A stretch of 64,000 nt of DNA from Candidatus Eiseniibacteriota bacterium (GTDB lineage Bacteria; Orphanbacterota; Orphanbacteria; Orphanbacterales; Orphanbacteraceae), in the NCBI GenBank assembly GCA_029262235.1, contig JAJCZU010000002.1:992001-1056000 (forward strand). The letters are read 5' to 3'. Position numbers and translations under genes: made by a program. How positions within the stretch are numbered: the first letter of the stretch is position 1; every line of letters begins with the position of its first letter. The notes beneath the pieces were generated by a model. That model worked only from the letters and a program-made list of their open reading frames with translations. It did not search any database and was not told the DNA's origin. Positions 34,960 to 44,381 of the stretch are shown here, piece after piece.

Positions 34960-36975
34960 ATGAAGAAGGTGATAGCCGGACTCATCGCCCTGCCGATGAT
35001 TCTTATCGCGGCCGGCGCTGCCCAAGCACAGTGCCCGGGCGGAACGTACAACAACGTGGAGATCAAAGATATTCAGCTCGGACTCGGTGTTGTAGAAGGG
35101 GATACGGTCCTCATCGACGATGTCGTGGTCGTCGGTCTCCGTGAAGACGGCTACTGGGTCCAGGATCCGGCCGACACGAGCGCCCAGTTCTCCGGAATTC
35201 TGGTGTATGTCAATGGCGCGCCGACCTCGTTCAATGTCGGTGACAACGTCGACGTCATCGGCGTGTATCAGGAATTCTTCGGCAAGTCCGAGCTCCGCAG
35301 CGACGGCACCTGGGGCTGCATTGTAAGCGGCACCTCGGGCAGCTCCGCGACGGTTCCGTTCCCGCCGGTTCTTCCGACGTGCGACATCAACGATACGCTG
35401 ACGTCGACGACGTCGGAGCCGTGGGAAGGCGTGCTCGTGCAGGCCGAATCCCTGATCGTTTCGAAGACCCCGTCTACGGTGCCCGCATCAGGCTTCGGCC
35501 AGTGGCAGACGCGTCCTTACCCGGCACCCACCTGCGGAATCGACGATGAACTCATCCTCGACGACGAAGGCTATGTGGCCGTCGCCGTTCCGGATTCAGG
35601 CGATACTCTTCTTCGCATTATCGGCGTGCTCGACTATCACTTCGACCGCTACAAACTGATGCCGCGCGACAACAACGACGTTGTCTTTCTCGGTCTGCCG
35701 CCTGCGCCGAACACGCGCTTCGCGTATCCGATCAGCGACACGGAACTGCAGGTCGTCTTCGACCGCGGCCTCGAAGTCGCGTCGGCGACCAACGCGGCGA
35801 ACTACTTCATCTCCACGTTCGACATTGCGATCAACGGAGCGTCGATCGACTCGGCAGGCTCCAAGGTCGTTACACTCACGACGAGCGACATGTCGGTCTT
35901 CCGCGACACGATGACTGCACGTGAACTCACGGTGCAGAACGTTGCGAACGATCAGGGCGTCGCGATGACGGCCCCGAACACCGAGATCTTCGTGCCGGGC
36001 GTCAAGGATTGCGAGTTGGTGCAGACCAACGTATATCCCGCCACGGACTCCACGCTTCTGACGGACCTGAACTTCGCAGTGGCCGGTATCGTCACGGCCA
36101 CGCCGACGGAAGCGTTCGGCAAGCGGCACATGTTCATTCAGGACCGCACCGGGTTCGGGCACGGGCTCGACATCGAGACAGAGAATCTTTCGTCCGAAAT
36201 GGATCCGACGATTCTCGACGCGATCCAGCGCGGTGACTCCGTCATCGTTGCGGGAGTCGGGAACGACTTCTTCAACTACACGAGCATCGATCTCGTGGAC
36301 CACATAACGATCGTCAGCACGGCAAACACCGTGCCGGCACCGGCGGTGGTCAGCGTGGTCACGGCCCGCGGAGAAGACTACGAAGGCAAGCTCATCCGCA
36401 TCGAAGGCGTGAACGTTACGAACATCCTGCCGGACGCTCCGAGCGACTTCGGCGAATGGGTGTTTACGCAGGGCCTGAGCGACACCATGCGCGTCGATGA
36501 CGTGTTTGCGCCCGGTTACGATCCGTATGTGCCGACGCTCGCGGATTCGTTCGCGTTCGTTACGGGTGTCATGTACCACGCGTTCAGTAATCACAAGATG
36601 CTGCCGCGTGCGTTCAGCGACCTCGGACCCGGCTCCGGTTCCGGTTTTGTCGGCGTCGACGACGCCACCCCGAGCCCGTTCAAGACGGCGCTGCTGGGAA
36701 ATAATCCGAACCCGTTCAACCCGATGACGCGGGTCCAGTTCAGCCTTTCCCGCAAGGGTCTGGTCGAACTCACGGTCTACGACATCCGGGGCCGCGCGGT
36801 TCGCAGCCTTGCGAAAGAAGTCATGGAAGCCGGTGAGTACACGGTCGCGAACGGCCGGGCTCTCACATGGGACGGCCGCGACAACAACGGTCGCGAAGTC
36901 TCGAGCGGCATCTATTTCTATAACATCCAGACCGAGGACTTCACCGACTCACGGAAGATGGTCCTGGTCAAGTAA
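34960..36975 (+). CDS. Secreted OB-fold protein with FlgD-like C-terminal sorting domain
   Basis: A 671-residue exported protein with signal peptide ending AQAQ. Two or more OB-fold-like modules follow (EIKDIQLGLGVVEGDTVLIDDVVVVG and later NFAVAGIVTATPTEAFGKRHMFIQD, split here by length). These resemble the OB modules found in extracellular nucleases of the ExeM type, but no nuclease core is present. The last 85 residues are the FlgD-like Ig domain, from NNPNPFNPMTRVQFSL to KMVLVK. CAGGAGGA precedes the ATG. It may bind nucleic acid outside the cell; this is inference from fold likeness. Confidence 0.72.
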   Translation: MKKVIAGLIALPMILIAAGAAQAQCPGGTYNNVEIKDIQLGLGVVEGDTVLIDDVVVVGLREDGYWVQDPADTSAQFSGILVYVNGAPTSFNVGDNVDVIGVYQEFFGKSELRSDGTWGCIVSGTSGSSATVPFPPVLPTCDINDTLTSTTSEPWEGVLVQAESLIVSKTPSTVPASGFGQWQTRPYPAPTCGIDDELILDDEGYVAVAVPDSGDTLLRIIGVLDYHFDRYKLMPRDNNDVVFLGLPPAPNTRFAYPISDTELQVVFDRGLEVASATNAANYFISTFDIAINGASIDSAGSKVVTLTTSDMSVFRDTMTARELTVQNVANDQGVAMTAPNTEIFVPGVKDCELVQTNVYPATDSTLLTDLNFAVAGIVTATPTEAFGKRHMFIQDRTGFGHGLDIETENLSSEMDPTILDAIQRGDSVIVAGVGNDFFNYTSIDLVDHITIVSTANTVPAPAVVSVVTARGEDYEGKLIRIEGVNVTNILPDAPSDFGEWVFTQGLSDTMRVDDVFAPGYDPYVPTLADSFAFVTGVMYHAFSNHKMLPRAFSDLGPGSGSGFVGVDDATPSPFKTALLGNNPNPFNPMTRVQFSLSRKGLVELTVYDIRGRAVRSLAKEVMEAGEYTVANGRALTWDGRDNNGREVSSGIYFYNIQTEDFTDSRKMVLVK

Positions 36976-36996
36976 GGACAATATCCTTATATACTC

Positions 36997-37032
36997 AGCG
37001 GGAGGGGCGACTCTGCCTCTCCCGCTTTTTTC
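36997..37032 (+). terminator. Rho-independent terminator
   Basis: Stem AGCGGGAGGGG with CCTCTCCCGCT, a short loop and a T run. It separates the two OB-fold secreted-protein genes. Confidence 0.88.
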
Positions 37033-37074
37033 TTGACGACACGGAGAGACAGTACGATCTCCAGGGGGTCATTC

Positions 37075-39423
37075 ATGGTGAACCGGAAACTGATAGTGGG
37101 CACGATCATCGGGGCACTCCTCCCCCTGCTCGCGATGAACGCGCATGCTGCCGATCCCGACAGCGCCACAGTCTACGAAGTGCAGCAGGGCGTCTACTCC
37201 CAGTTCACGTTCGTCACGATCGACAGCGTGGTCGTGACCGGCGTGGGCACATCCTTCTTCTACGTCGCCGAGCAGGGCGGCGGCCCGTACAACGGGATCT
37301 ATGTCACGACAGGCGCCACTCCCGGCGTCGGCCAGGGCGATCTCGTGACGATCGGCGGCTTCTATTTCGAGAGCTCGGGTAACTCCATCATTTCCGCGTC
37401 GAGCGGATCCGGCGGGTTCGTGAACGTACAGACGTTCCAGGCGGCGCTTCCGATGCCGCAGTCGCTCACGATCGGCGACGTGAACACCGGCTCAGGCACC
37501 GCGGAGGAGTGGGAAGGGTGCCTCGTCACGATGGATACCGTGATGTCGGTGGTATCACTCGGCGGGGGCGACTGGAACGCGATCGAGATCGACGGCGACG
37601 CGCCAGGTGAAACACTGCTCGTCACGATGGACCTGATCTCGTACACGGAGCCGACGGTCGGCGACACGATCGTCAAGCTCACGGGTCTCATGAACGAAAA
37701 TTCCGGGACGCGTGAACTGCATCCGCGCAGCGACCTCGACGTTCTCGTCTCCGACGCGATCGCGCCAAGCGACATCACCGACCTTGCCGCCATCACGGGC
37801 GAGTTCGGCGGGGAAGTGGACCTTTCGTGGACCACGACCGGCGACGACACGACTTACGGTTACGCCAACAACTTCATCGTGCGCTACAACACCGTACCGA
37901 TCACGGGCGGGAACTGGGCGAGTTCCAGCGACGTCGCGGGCGAGCCGCTCCCGGACACTTCAGGCACGGCAATGGAAATGACGGTGACGAACCTGACCCC
38001 GGGCACCGACTACTACTTCGCGATCCGGGTGCAGGACGAGTTCGGCAATACGAGCAACGTCTCGAACAGTCCGAACGCGATCGCTTCGACGAACCCGGAA
38101 TTCGCGTTCGCCGTCGTCTTCGGCAACTTCCATTCGCATACGGCCGCGTCGGACGGAATCGGCAACATCACGCAGGCGTATACGTACGCGCGCGACACCG
38201 CGAACATCGATGTGCTCTCCGTTACGGATCATTCGCACTACCTGACTTCCGGCGAGTACACATCGCTTCTTTCAACGGCCAACGCGTTCACGGAAGACGG
38301 CGTCTTCGTCGCCCTTGCGGGTCAGGAAATGGGAATCGCGAACTCGTCCGGCTACGGGCACATGTCGGTCTGGAACGCGAGCCAGGTGGCCCCGACGAGC
38401 GCGTTCACGAATCTGACGAACGCCTACAATTTCTATGTCACGGAAAACGTGCCGGGCGGGTACAACCATCCCGAGCCGATGAACAGCGGATCGAACTTCA
38501 ACGATCTTGCGTTCGTCTTCCAGTACGACAAGTACATCAACACGATCGAAGTGCGGAACGGGAAGCGATCGTCGAACTACAACAATCGATATCTCCAGGC
38601 GCTTTCGAACGGCTGGCATATTGGTGCCGTCGGGAATCAGGACAACCACAACGGTCTCTGGGGCGATCAGAAGAACCCGAACAGCGGGAACGACATCTAC
38701 CTGACGGGGCTGCTCGTGACGGAACTCACGACGGACGGCGTCATGGAGGCGTTCTGGAACCGGCGCACGTACGCGTGCGAGATCAATCCGGTGAACGACC
38801 GCGTGAATCTTCTCTATCGCGCAGGCCCGGTGGTCGGCACGAAAGCATGGATGGGCGATATCGACACGATCGCGACGACCGAAATCGAGCTCGAACTCGA
38901 GATCAGCGCCGCCAACGACTTCCAGACGATTCAGATCTATCGGAACGCCGTGTTCTACGACTCGGAGCTTGTTTCGGGGAACGATCTCGTATGGACGTAT
39001 CTCGACACGGTGCCGACCGATCCGGGTGACTACTACTATCACCTGCGCGTGCTGCAGGCGGACGGCGACGCCACGTGGACGAGCCCGATCTGGTTCCACG
39101 TCGATACGAGCGTACCGACGGATGTAGCGGGCGGCACGGTTCCCGGCGTTCTCGCACTTCACGAAAACACGCCGAACCCGTTCAATCCGACGACGCGGAT
39201 CCGCTTCGACGTTCCGAAGCAGGGTCGCGTCAATCTCGAGGTGTACGACATTGCGGGAAGGCTCGTCCGGACGCTCGTCGACCAGACGCTCGATGCAGGC
39301 GCGCATACCGCGACCTGGACCGGTACGGACAACATCGGCAACGAAGTCGGTTCCGGCGTCTACTTCTACAGGATTTCAGCGGGAGGGAAGACGATCAGCA
39401 AGAAGATGCTGCTGATGCGTTAA
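37075..39423 (+). CDS. Secreted OB-fold/fibronectin/PHP-phosphoesterase protein with FlgD-like tail
   Basis: A 782-residue exported protein. Order: signal peptide; OB-fold module (YSQFTFVTIDSVVVTGVG) similar to that of the previous gene; a fibronectin type III domain near residues 235-340; a PHP-type metal phosphoesterase domain starting at H353 in NFHSHTAASDG, with further ligands in SVTDHSHY, LAGQEMG, GGYNHPEP and NQDNHNG; a final FlgD-like Ig domain (from TPNPFNPTTRIRF). The PHP domain should hydrolyse phosphoesters, perhaps in nucleic-acid fragments. The ligand set is complete. The 3' end overlaps cdd on the opposite strand by 4 bases. Confidence 0.82.
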   Translation: MVNRKLIVGTIIGALLPLLAMNAHAADPDSATVYEVQQGVYSQFTFVTIDSVVVTGVGTSFFYVAEQGGGPYNGIYVTTGATPGVGQGDLVTIGGFYFESSGNSIISASSGSGGFVNVQTFQAALPMPQSLTIGDVNTGSGTAEEWEGCLVTMDTVMSVVSLGGGDWNAIEIDGDAPGETLLVTMDLISYTEPTVGDTIVKLTGLMNENSGTRELHPRSDLDVLVSDAIAPSDITDLAAITGEFGGEVDLSWTTTGDDTTYGYANNFIVRYNTVPITGGNWASSSDVAGEPLPDTSGTAMEMTVTNLTPGTDYYFAIRVQDEFGNTSNVSNSPNAIASTNPEFAFAVVFGNFHSHTAASDGIGNITQAYTYARDTANIDVLSVTDHSHYLTSGEYTSLLSTANAFTEDGVFVALAGQEMGIANSSGYGHMSVWNASQVAPTSAFTNLTNAYNFYVTENVPGGYNHPEPMNSGSNFNDLAFVFQYDKYINTIEVRNGKRSSNYNNRYLQALSNGWHIGAVGNQDNHNGLWGDQKNPNSGNDIYLTGLLVTELTTDGVMEAFWNRRTYACEINPVNDRVNLLYRAGPVVGTKAWMGDIDTIATTEIELELEISAANDFQTIQIYRNAVFYDSELVSGNDLVWTYLDTVPTDPGDYYYHLRVLQADGDATWTSPIWFHVDTSVPTDVAGGTVPGVLALHENTPNPFNPTTRIRFDVPKQGRVNLEVYDIAGRLVRTLVDQTLDAGAHTATWTGTDNIGNEVGSGVYFYRISAGGKTISKKMLLMR

Positions 39424-39875
39424 CCGTCGCCCGGGGCTTCCGAGCGAAGATGGTCGTTCGGAGAATCCGAACGAAGATGGTCACGAAGATTCTGTAATGA
39501 ATGAGGGAGGAGCTCTCGCAGGAGATGCTCCTCCTTTTTATTGCCCGGGCCCGCGATCCAGACTCTGGCGCCGGGCGGCATCCATTCCACGAGAACCTGC
39601 AGGCACGCTCCGCACGGGTAGAGCAGAAACCCGGTATCGCTCCAGATCGCGATCCGGTCGAAGTGCGCGGCCCCTTCGCTGAGCCCCTTGAACAGCGCGA
39701 CCCGTTCGGCACAGAGCGTCATACTGTACGAGGCGTTCTCGATATTGCAGCCGGTCCAGACGCGGCCGTCTTCGCTGACCGCCGCCGCGCCGACCCGCAC
39801 CCCGGAGTAGGGAGAGCGCGCCTTACCGGCCGCCGCCTCCGCCTTCCGTATCAGTTCGTCTCTGTTCATGGTCAT
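39420..39875 (-). CDS. cdd: Cytidine deaminase with extended C-terminus
   Basis: A 151-residue homotetrameric-type deaminase converting (deoxy)cytidine to (deoxy)uridine. The zinc ligands and catalytic Glu are in NIENASYSMTLCAERVA and PCGACLQ. The usual protein ends soon after LLP; here about 25 polar residues (HSLQNLRDHLRSD...) follow, read through the intergenic hairpins. ATG 39875 is used; ATG 39869 is close by. It converts deoxycytidine so that DeoA can use it, completing the pyrimidine route. Confidence 0.93.
   Translation of the reverse strand: MTMNRDELIRKAEAAAGKARSPYSGVRVGAAAVSEDGRVWTGCNIENASYSMTLCAERVALFKGLSEGAAHFDRIAIWSDTGFLLYPCGACLQVLVEWMPPGARVWIAGPGNKKEEHLLRELLPHSLQNLRDHLRSDSPNDHLRSEAPGDG
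39455..39473. repeat. Short perfect hairpin between direct repeats
   Basis: CGTTCGGA, a 3-base loop, then TCCGAACG. It is flanked by two copies of CGAAGATGGTC (39445-39455 and 39472-39482). It lies within the C-terminal tail codons of cdd and downstream of the PHP-protein stop. No T run follows, so it is not a terminator. Confidence 0.5.
39506..39539 (+). terminator. Rho-independent terminator inside the cdd coding region
   Basis: GGAGGAGC with GCTCCTCC (8 base pairs) and a T run on the plus strand. It ends the PHP-protein transcript but lies within the antisense cdd gene, over its conserved LLP codons. Confidence 0.8.
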
Positions 39876-39936
39876 GCGAACTTGAAGCCTCCCCGTTGAG
39901 CCGTCAAGAAAAAATGCACGATTCGCGATCTGGTAC

Positions 39937-39964
39937 TTGCACTCTGCCCTCCCGGCGTTATGAT
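39937..39964 (+). promoter_or_regulatory. Sigma70-type promoter
   Basis: TTGCAC at 39937-39942 and TATGAT at 39959-39964, spacing 16. It drives the gene at 39984 and is divergent from cdd. Confidence 0.55.
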
Positions 39965-39983
39965 GAGATGCAAGGAGGCATTG

Positions 39984-40631
39984 ATGGACTTTGTACGCAT
40001 GTGGTGGCCGATTCTGCTCGCCGGCGCCACGATTCTCTTCTTTCTCCTGCGTTCGCTCCGGCGCTCGGGCACGAATCTGTCTCGCTTCGAACTCTTCTCA
40101 CGCCACAACGAAGACGGCGCCTATGCAATCGCCACGGTGGCCGTCCTGTTTCTTCTCGTGCTGGGAGGAACACTTACGCAGCGACGCGCTCAGCTCACGC
40201 TCGACCACATCAGGGCGGAGTCCGGGATGCGCGTGGAGCAGCTCGAGGCGAAGACGCGCGACCGCTCCATCGAGCTCTCACAGCTCCGCACCAAGGTCGA
40301 GTCGCTCGAGACGGCGCTCGAAGAGGCGGAGGAGCAGCGCGACATGCAGGTGCTCTACGGCCGGATTTTCGACGGCCGATCGCGCGAATCGATCGAAGGG
40401 GCCTTCATTTCGATCTCCCGGCACGATCCCACCCGTAAAGAGCGCGTCCGGCTCATCGCCGACCAGGTACAGACCGATCAGAGCGGACGGTTCCAGATCC
40501 ACGTTCCGGCGCTCGGTCCCCGCGGGACTTTGCGCGCCGAGGTATCCGCCGAGGGATACAGCGTCGAACGGCGCTGGATCGACTCCGTGGAAGACGGCCA
40601 GCATCTCGAAATCTACCTCTCCCACCGCTAG
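39984..40631 (+). CDS. Membrane-anchored coiled-coil protein with regulatory-type beta domain
   Basis: A 215-residue protein. Two membrane helices (residues about 6-22 and 45-62) are followed by a coiled coil (residues about 70-115, rich in Glu, Leu and Arg) and a C-terminal beta-sandwich of carboxypeptidase-regulatory type (VLYGRIFDGRSRESIEGAFISI). ATG 39984 follows AAGGAGG with good spacing. It may act as a scaffold facing the periplasm. Function unknown. It precedes the carboxylase genes by 33 bases but is under its own promoter. Confidence 0.65.
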   Translation: MDFVRMWWPILLAGATILFFLLRSLRRSGTNLSRFELFSRHNEDGAYAIATVAVLFLLVLGGTLTQRRAQLTLDHIRAESGMRVEQLEAKTRDRSIELSQLRTKVESLETALEEAEEQRDMQVLYGRIFDGRSRESIEGAFISISRHDPTRKERVRLIADQVQTDQSGRFQIHVPALGPRGTLRAEVSAEGYSVERRWIDSVEDGQHLEIYLSHR

Positions 40632-40651
40632 TCTTTTCGCGCCCTCTCCGC

Positions 40652-40657
40652 TATTCT
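40652..40657 (+). promoter_or_regulatory. Possible -10 box of the carboxylase operon
   Basis: TATTCT ends 7 bases before the ATG at 40665 with no Shine-Dalgarno sequence, suggesting a leaderless start. The -35 (TAGTCT at 40629) is a poor match, so confidence is low. Confidence 0.35.
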
Positions 40658-40664
40658 TGACCCC

Positions 40665-42233
40665 ATGAAGGATCATGGCAGACGCTCCTCCGGAATCGAA
40701 GAACTGCGCACGCGGAAAGCCGCCCTGGAAAAAGGGGGGGACGCGAAGCGCGTCGAGAAGATTCACGAAGCCGGTCGTCTTACCGCACGCGAACGCATTC
40801 GACTCTTTTTTGATGACGGCACGTTTCAGGAGACGGGCGTATTCGTAACGCACCGGACCGACGACTTCGGCCTGAAGGAGAAGAAACCTCCGGGCGACGG
40901 CGTCGTGTGCGGCTACGGCACGGTCGACGGTCGTCACGTCTACGCCTTCGCGCAGGACTTCACGGTCTTCGGAGGCACGCTCTCCGAGACGAACGCGCAG
41001 AAGATCTGCCGCCTCATGGACCTCGCCGTCGAAAACGGCGCTCCCGTAATCGGGCTGAACGATTCCGGCGGCGCCCGCATTCAGGAGGGGGTCGCCTCGC
41101 TCGGGGGCTATGCGGACATCTTCCTCCGCAATACGATGGCATCGGGCGTCGTGCCGCAGATTTCGGCCATCATGGGGCCGTGCGCGGGGGGCGCGGTTTA
41201 CTCGCCCGCCATCACGGACTTCGTGATCATGGTCGACCACACTTCGCACATGTTCGTAACGGGCCCCGGCGTGATCAAGATGGTCACGGGTGAGGACGTG
41301 ACGTTCGAAGAACTCGGCGGCGCCTACACCCATAACGAAAAGAGCGGCGTCGCGCATCTCGTGGCCGCCAACGATCAGGAGTGCATCGTTCTCCTGCGCA
41401 GGCTGCTTTCGTTCCTCCCGTCGAACAACGTCGACGACGCGCCCCGCCGGGAAACGGCGGATCCGGCCGACCGTCGCGACCCCGAACTCGACGCGGTCGT
41501 GCCGCCCAATCCGAAGGAGCCGTACGACATTCTCGATGTGATTCATCGCGTGGTCGACGAGGGCGATTTTCTCGAAATCCACCCGCACTTCGCGAAGAAC
41601 ATCGTGGTCGGGTTCGCGCGCATGGCCGGTCGTCCGGTCGGTGTCGTCGCCAACCAGCCGAAAGTGCTGGCCGGCGTACTCGACATCAATACCGCGACGA
41701 AGGCGGCGCGTTTCGTTCGCTTCTGCGACGCGTTCAACATTCCGCTCGTTACGTTCGAAGACGTCCCCGGATTTCTGCCGGGCACCGAGCAGGAGCACGG
41801 CGGAATCATTCGCCACGGCGCCAAACTCCTGTTCGCCTATTGTGAAGCGACCGTTCCGAAAGTCACCGTGATCACGCGCAAGGCTTACGGCGGCGCGTAT
41901 GACGTGATGTCGTCCAAGCATATCCGCGGCGATTACAATGTGGCCTGGCCGGGTGCGGAACTCGCCGTGATGGGTGCGGAGGGAGCGGTGAATATTCTCT
42001 ATCGCAAGGAGATTCAGGCGGCCGACAAAGAAGATCGTGACGCGCTGCGCCGGAAGTACGTCGAAGAATACAACGCGAAGTTCATGAATCCGTACATCGC
42101 CGCCGGCCTCGGCTATCTCGACGACGTCATCGAACCGAACGAAACACGGCCGCGCATCATTCGCGCGCTCGAAAGCCTGCAGAACAAACGCCAGACGCTT
42201 CCGCGCAAGAAGCACGGGAACATTCCCCTTTAG
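40665..42233 (+). CDS. Acyl-CoA carboxylase, carboxyltransferase subunit
   Basis: A 522-residue protein fusing the two carboxyltransferase halves (crotonase fold), as in propionyl-CoA carboxylase beta or methylmalonyl-CoA decarboxylase alpha. The acyl-CoA site shows as [15 protein letters not shown] and [13 protein letters not shown]. The carboxybiotin half shows as [26 protein letters not shown] and [16 protein letters not shown]. With the next two genes it forms a complete biotin-dependent carboxylase, probably for propionyl-CoA or another acyl-CoA. No membrane decarboxylase subunit is nearby, so carboxylase is favoured. Confidence 0.92.
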   Translation: MKDHGRRSSGIEELRTRKAALEKGGDAKRVEKIHEAGRLTARERIRLFFDDGTFQETGVFVTHRTDDFGLKEKKPPGDGVVCGYGTVDGRHVYAFAQDFTVFGGTLSETNAQKICRLMDLAVENGAPVIGLNDSGGARIQEGVASLGGYADIFLRNTMASGVVPQISAIMGPCAGGAVYSPAITDFVIMVDHTSHMFVTGPGVIKMVTGEDVTFEELGGAYTHNEKSGVAHLVAANDQECIVLLRRLLSFLPSNNVDDAPRRETADPADRRDPELDAVVPPNPKEPYDILDVIHRVVDEGDFLEIHPHFAKNIVVGFARMAGRPVGVVANQPKVLAGVLDINTATKAARFVRFCDAFNIPLVTFEDVPGFLPGTEQEHGGIIRHGAKLLFAYCEATVPKVTVITRKAYGGAYDVMSSKHIRGDYNVAWPGAELAVMGAEGAVNILYRKEIQAADKEDRDALRRKYVEEYNAKFMNPYIAAGLGYLDDVIEPNETRPRIIRALESLQNKRQTLPRKKHGNIPL

Positions 42234-42236
42234 ATT

Positions 42237-43742
42237 ATGGCTGCTACCTTCGACAAAGTGCTCGTCGCAAACCGGGGCGAGATCGCCGTACGCGTCATTC
42301 GTACCCTGCGCGAACTCGGAATCCGCTCGGTCGCCGTCTACTCGGACGCCGATCGCAAGAGCATGCATGTCGCGCGCGCCGACGAAGCGTATCGCATCGG
42401 GCCCGCGCCACTCGCGGACAGCTACCTGAACATCGAGCGCATCCTGGGCGCCGCGAAGCAGTGCGGCGCGAACGCCATTCACCCCGGATACGGTTTTCTG
42501 TCAGAGAATCCCGCATTCGCGAAAAAGTGCGCCGAAGCCGGGATCGTGTTTATCGGTCCGTCGCCCGACTCGATGGAGAAGATGGGCAACAAGGTTTCGG
42601 CCAGGGAAACGATGGCGGCGCGCGGCGTGCCCGTCGTACCCGGCGCCGGGAAGCCTCTTGTGAAAGTGGAAGACGCCATCGCGCAGGCAAAGGAGATCGG
42701 ATACCCGGTGCTTCTGAAAGCGGCCTCCGGCGGCGGCGGGAAGGGCATGCGGATCGTGAAGGCCGAGAAGGACCTCGCGTCCGCGCTCGAGCGCACGCGC
42801 GGGGAAGCCGGAGCGGCATTCGGCGACAGCACTGTTTTCCTCGAGAAGTACATCGAGCGCCCGCGCCACATCGAAGTGCAGATCCTCGGCGACACCCACG
42901 GCAATGTCGTTCATCTCGGCGAGCGCGAATGCTCGGTGCAGCGTCGCTTTCAGAAGCTGATCGAAGAATCCCCGTCGCCTTTCGTCGACAGCGAGTTGCG
43001 CGCCCGTCTGGGCGCGAGCGCGGTCGCGGCAGCAAAGGCCGTCGACTACGTGGGTGCCGGGACGGTCGAATTCGTCATGAGCCCCGCGCGCGACTTCTAC
43101 TTTCTCGAAATGAACACGCGCCTGCAGGTCGAACACCCCGTAACGGAATGGATCACAGGGCTCGATCTCGTGAGGGAGCAGGTACAGATCGCGGCCGGCG
43201 CGCCGCTTTCGTTCACGCAGGAGGAGGTCCGCTTTCGCGGCCACGCGATCGAATTCCGTGTCAACGCGGAAGATCCCTCGCAGGGTTTTCTTCCCGCCGC
43301 CGGCTATGTGACCGCCGTCCATTTCCCCCAGGGACCCGGTGTGCGAAACGACGCGGGGTTTTACGCCGGGTACGAGATCCCGACTCTCTATGACCCGCTG
43401 CTCGCCAAGCTCATCGTATGGGCCGGCGATCGTGACCAGTGCCTGCAGCGCGCACGGCGCGCCATTCACGAATACAGCATCAAGGGGATCCGCCACAATC
43501 TTCCGTTTCATCTCTGGACCGTGCATCAGAAAGACTTCGTCGCCGGAAACTACGACACGCACTTTATCGATCGTACGTTCACGCCCGCATCGCTCGCGCC
43601 GAGCGAAACGGAAGAGGACCTCGCACGCATCGCCGCGGCGATCCGCGCCTATCGCGAACGCGATCACCTCGCCGTTCCCGAAGCAACGCTGCAGCCGAAC
43701 TGGAAATGGATCGCGCGGCGAGACGGGATGGAGGGACGCTGA
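42237..43742 (+). CDS. accC: Biotin carboxylase subunit
   Basis: A 501-residue ATP-grasp enzyme that carboxylates biotin on the carrier protein. Motifs: VLVANRGEIAVRVIRT, HPGYGFLSENPAFA, the glycine-rich ATP loop KAASGGGGKGMRIV, YIERPRHIEVQILGD, the ERECSVQRRFQK and FLEMNTRLQVEHPVTE segments. The residues for catalysis are intact. It lies 3 bases after the carboxyltransferase gene and is followed by the carrier. The length suits the acetyl/propionyl-CoA carboxylase type. Confidence 0.95.
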   Translation: MAATFDKVLVANRGEIAVRVIRTLRELGIRSVAVYSDADRKSMHVARADEAYRIGPAPLADSYLNIERILGAAKQCGANAIHPGYGFLSENPAFAKKCAEAGIVFIGPSPDSMEKMGNKVSARETMAARGVPVVPGAGKPLVKVEDAIAQAKEIGYPVLLKAASGGGGKGMRIVKAEKDLASALERTRGEAGAAFGDSTVFLEKYIERPRHIEVQILGDTHGNVVHLGERECSVQRRFQKLIEESPSPFVDSELRARLGASAVAAAKAVDYVGAGTVEFVMSPARDFYFLEMNTRLQVEHPVTEWITGLDLVREQVQIAAGAPLSFTQEEVRFRGHAIEFRVNAEDPSQGFLPAAGYVTAVHFPQGPGVRNDAGFYAGYEIPTLYDPLLAKLIVWAGDRDQCLQRARRAIHEYSIKGIRHNLPFHLWTVHQKDFVAGNYDTHFIDRTFTPASLAPSETEEDLARIAAAIRAYRERDHLAVPEATLQPNWKWIARRDGMEGR

Positions 43743-44281
43743 TGCTCTACTACACGACCGTGAACGGCGCCCGCCGTGAAATCGAGATTCAGGGAGAAGA
43801 CGGCAGGTATGTCGTGACGCTGGGCGACCGGACCTACACGATCGACTGCGAAGAACTCGCGAGCGGCCTCTATCTGTCGCTTCTCGTGGAAGGCCGCTCC
43901 TACACCGTGGAAACGAAGCACGGCGAGGGAGCGAACCGCTGGCTCACGCGATTCGGCGGCGATTTTCTCGAAGTCACGGTGCGGACCGAGCTCGAAGAGC
44001 GGGCGGCCGCCCGCCGCGCGGAAGAAAAAGCGACCGGCCCCTGGACGCTCGCGTCCCCGATGCCGGGCGTCGTGATTCAGCTCCCCCATGCCGTCGGCGA
44101 CCGTGTCGCAAAAGGGGAGACCGTGGCGGTAGTGGAAGCGATGAAGATGCAGAACGAGCTTCCCGCGGAGATCGACGGCATTCTCACGGCAATCCATGTA
44201 ACAGCGGGCACGGCGATCGAAACGCGCGGCCTGATCCTTACCGTGGAACCGGCCACGGACGAACCGCCGCAGGGCGCCTGA
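43742..44281 (+). CDS. Biotin carboxyl carrier protein
   Basis: A 179-residue carrier with a C-terminal biotinyl domain: SPMPGVVIQLPHAVGDRV and the biotinylated Lys in VEAMKMQNEL near residue 140. The N-terminal ~90 residues are a separate beta-domain seen in carboxylase or decarboxylase carriers. The ATG overlaps the accC stop (TGATG). It completes the three-subunit carboxylase. Confidence 0.93.
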   Translation: MLYYTTVNGARREIEIQGEDGRYVVTLGDRTYTIDCEELASGLYLSLLVEGRSYTVETKHGEGANRWLTRFGGDFLEVTVRTELEERAAARRAEEKATGPWTLASPMPGVVIQLPHAVGDRVAKGETVAVVEAMKMQNELPAEIDGILTAIHVTAGTAIETRGLILTVEPATDEPPQGA

Positions 44282-44308
44282 TAGGCGCGGACCGGACCCG
44301 GTCGCCGC

Positions 44309-44338
44309 TTGGAATCTCGCCCGCGAATCCGTTACACT
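44309..44338 (+). promoter_or_regulatory. Sigma70-type promoter before the transketolase gene
   Basis: TTGGAA at 44309-44314 and TACACT at 44333-44338, spacing 18. The -10 ends 7 bases before an in-frame ATG at 44346, while a second ATG (44382) has AGGAGG 11 bases upstream. Both starts may be used. Confidence 0.55.
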
Positions 44339-44381
44339 GCAGCTAATGCGCAGGACACAGAACCAGGAGGTCCCACCCACG

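Noticed and set aside
39440-39485. Direct repeats and hairpin resembling an insertion footprint or CRISPR unit
   Set aside because: Only two 11-base copies around one hairpin; no target duplication pattern and no further repeats.
40278-42482. 734-codon open frame on the minus strand
   Set aside because: It is the antisense shadow of the carboxyltransferase gene; the plus-strand frame has full family motifs and the antisense protein has none.
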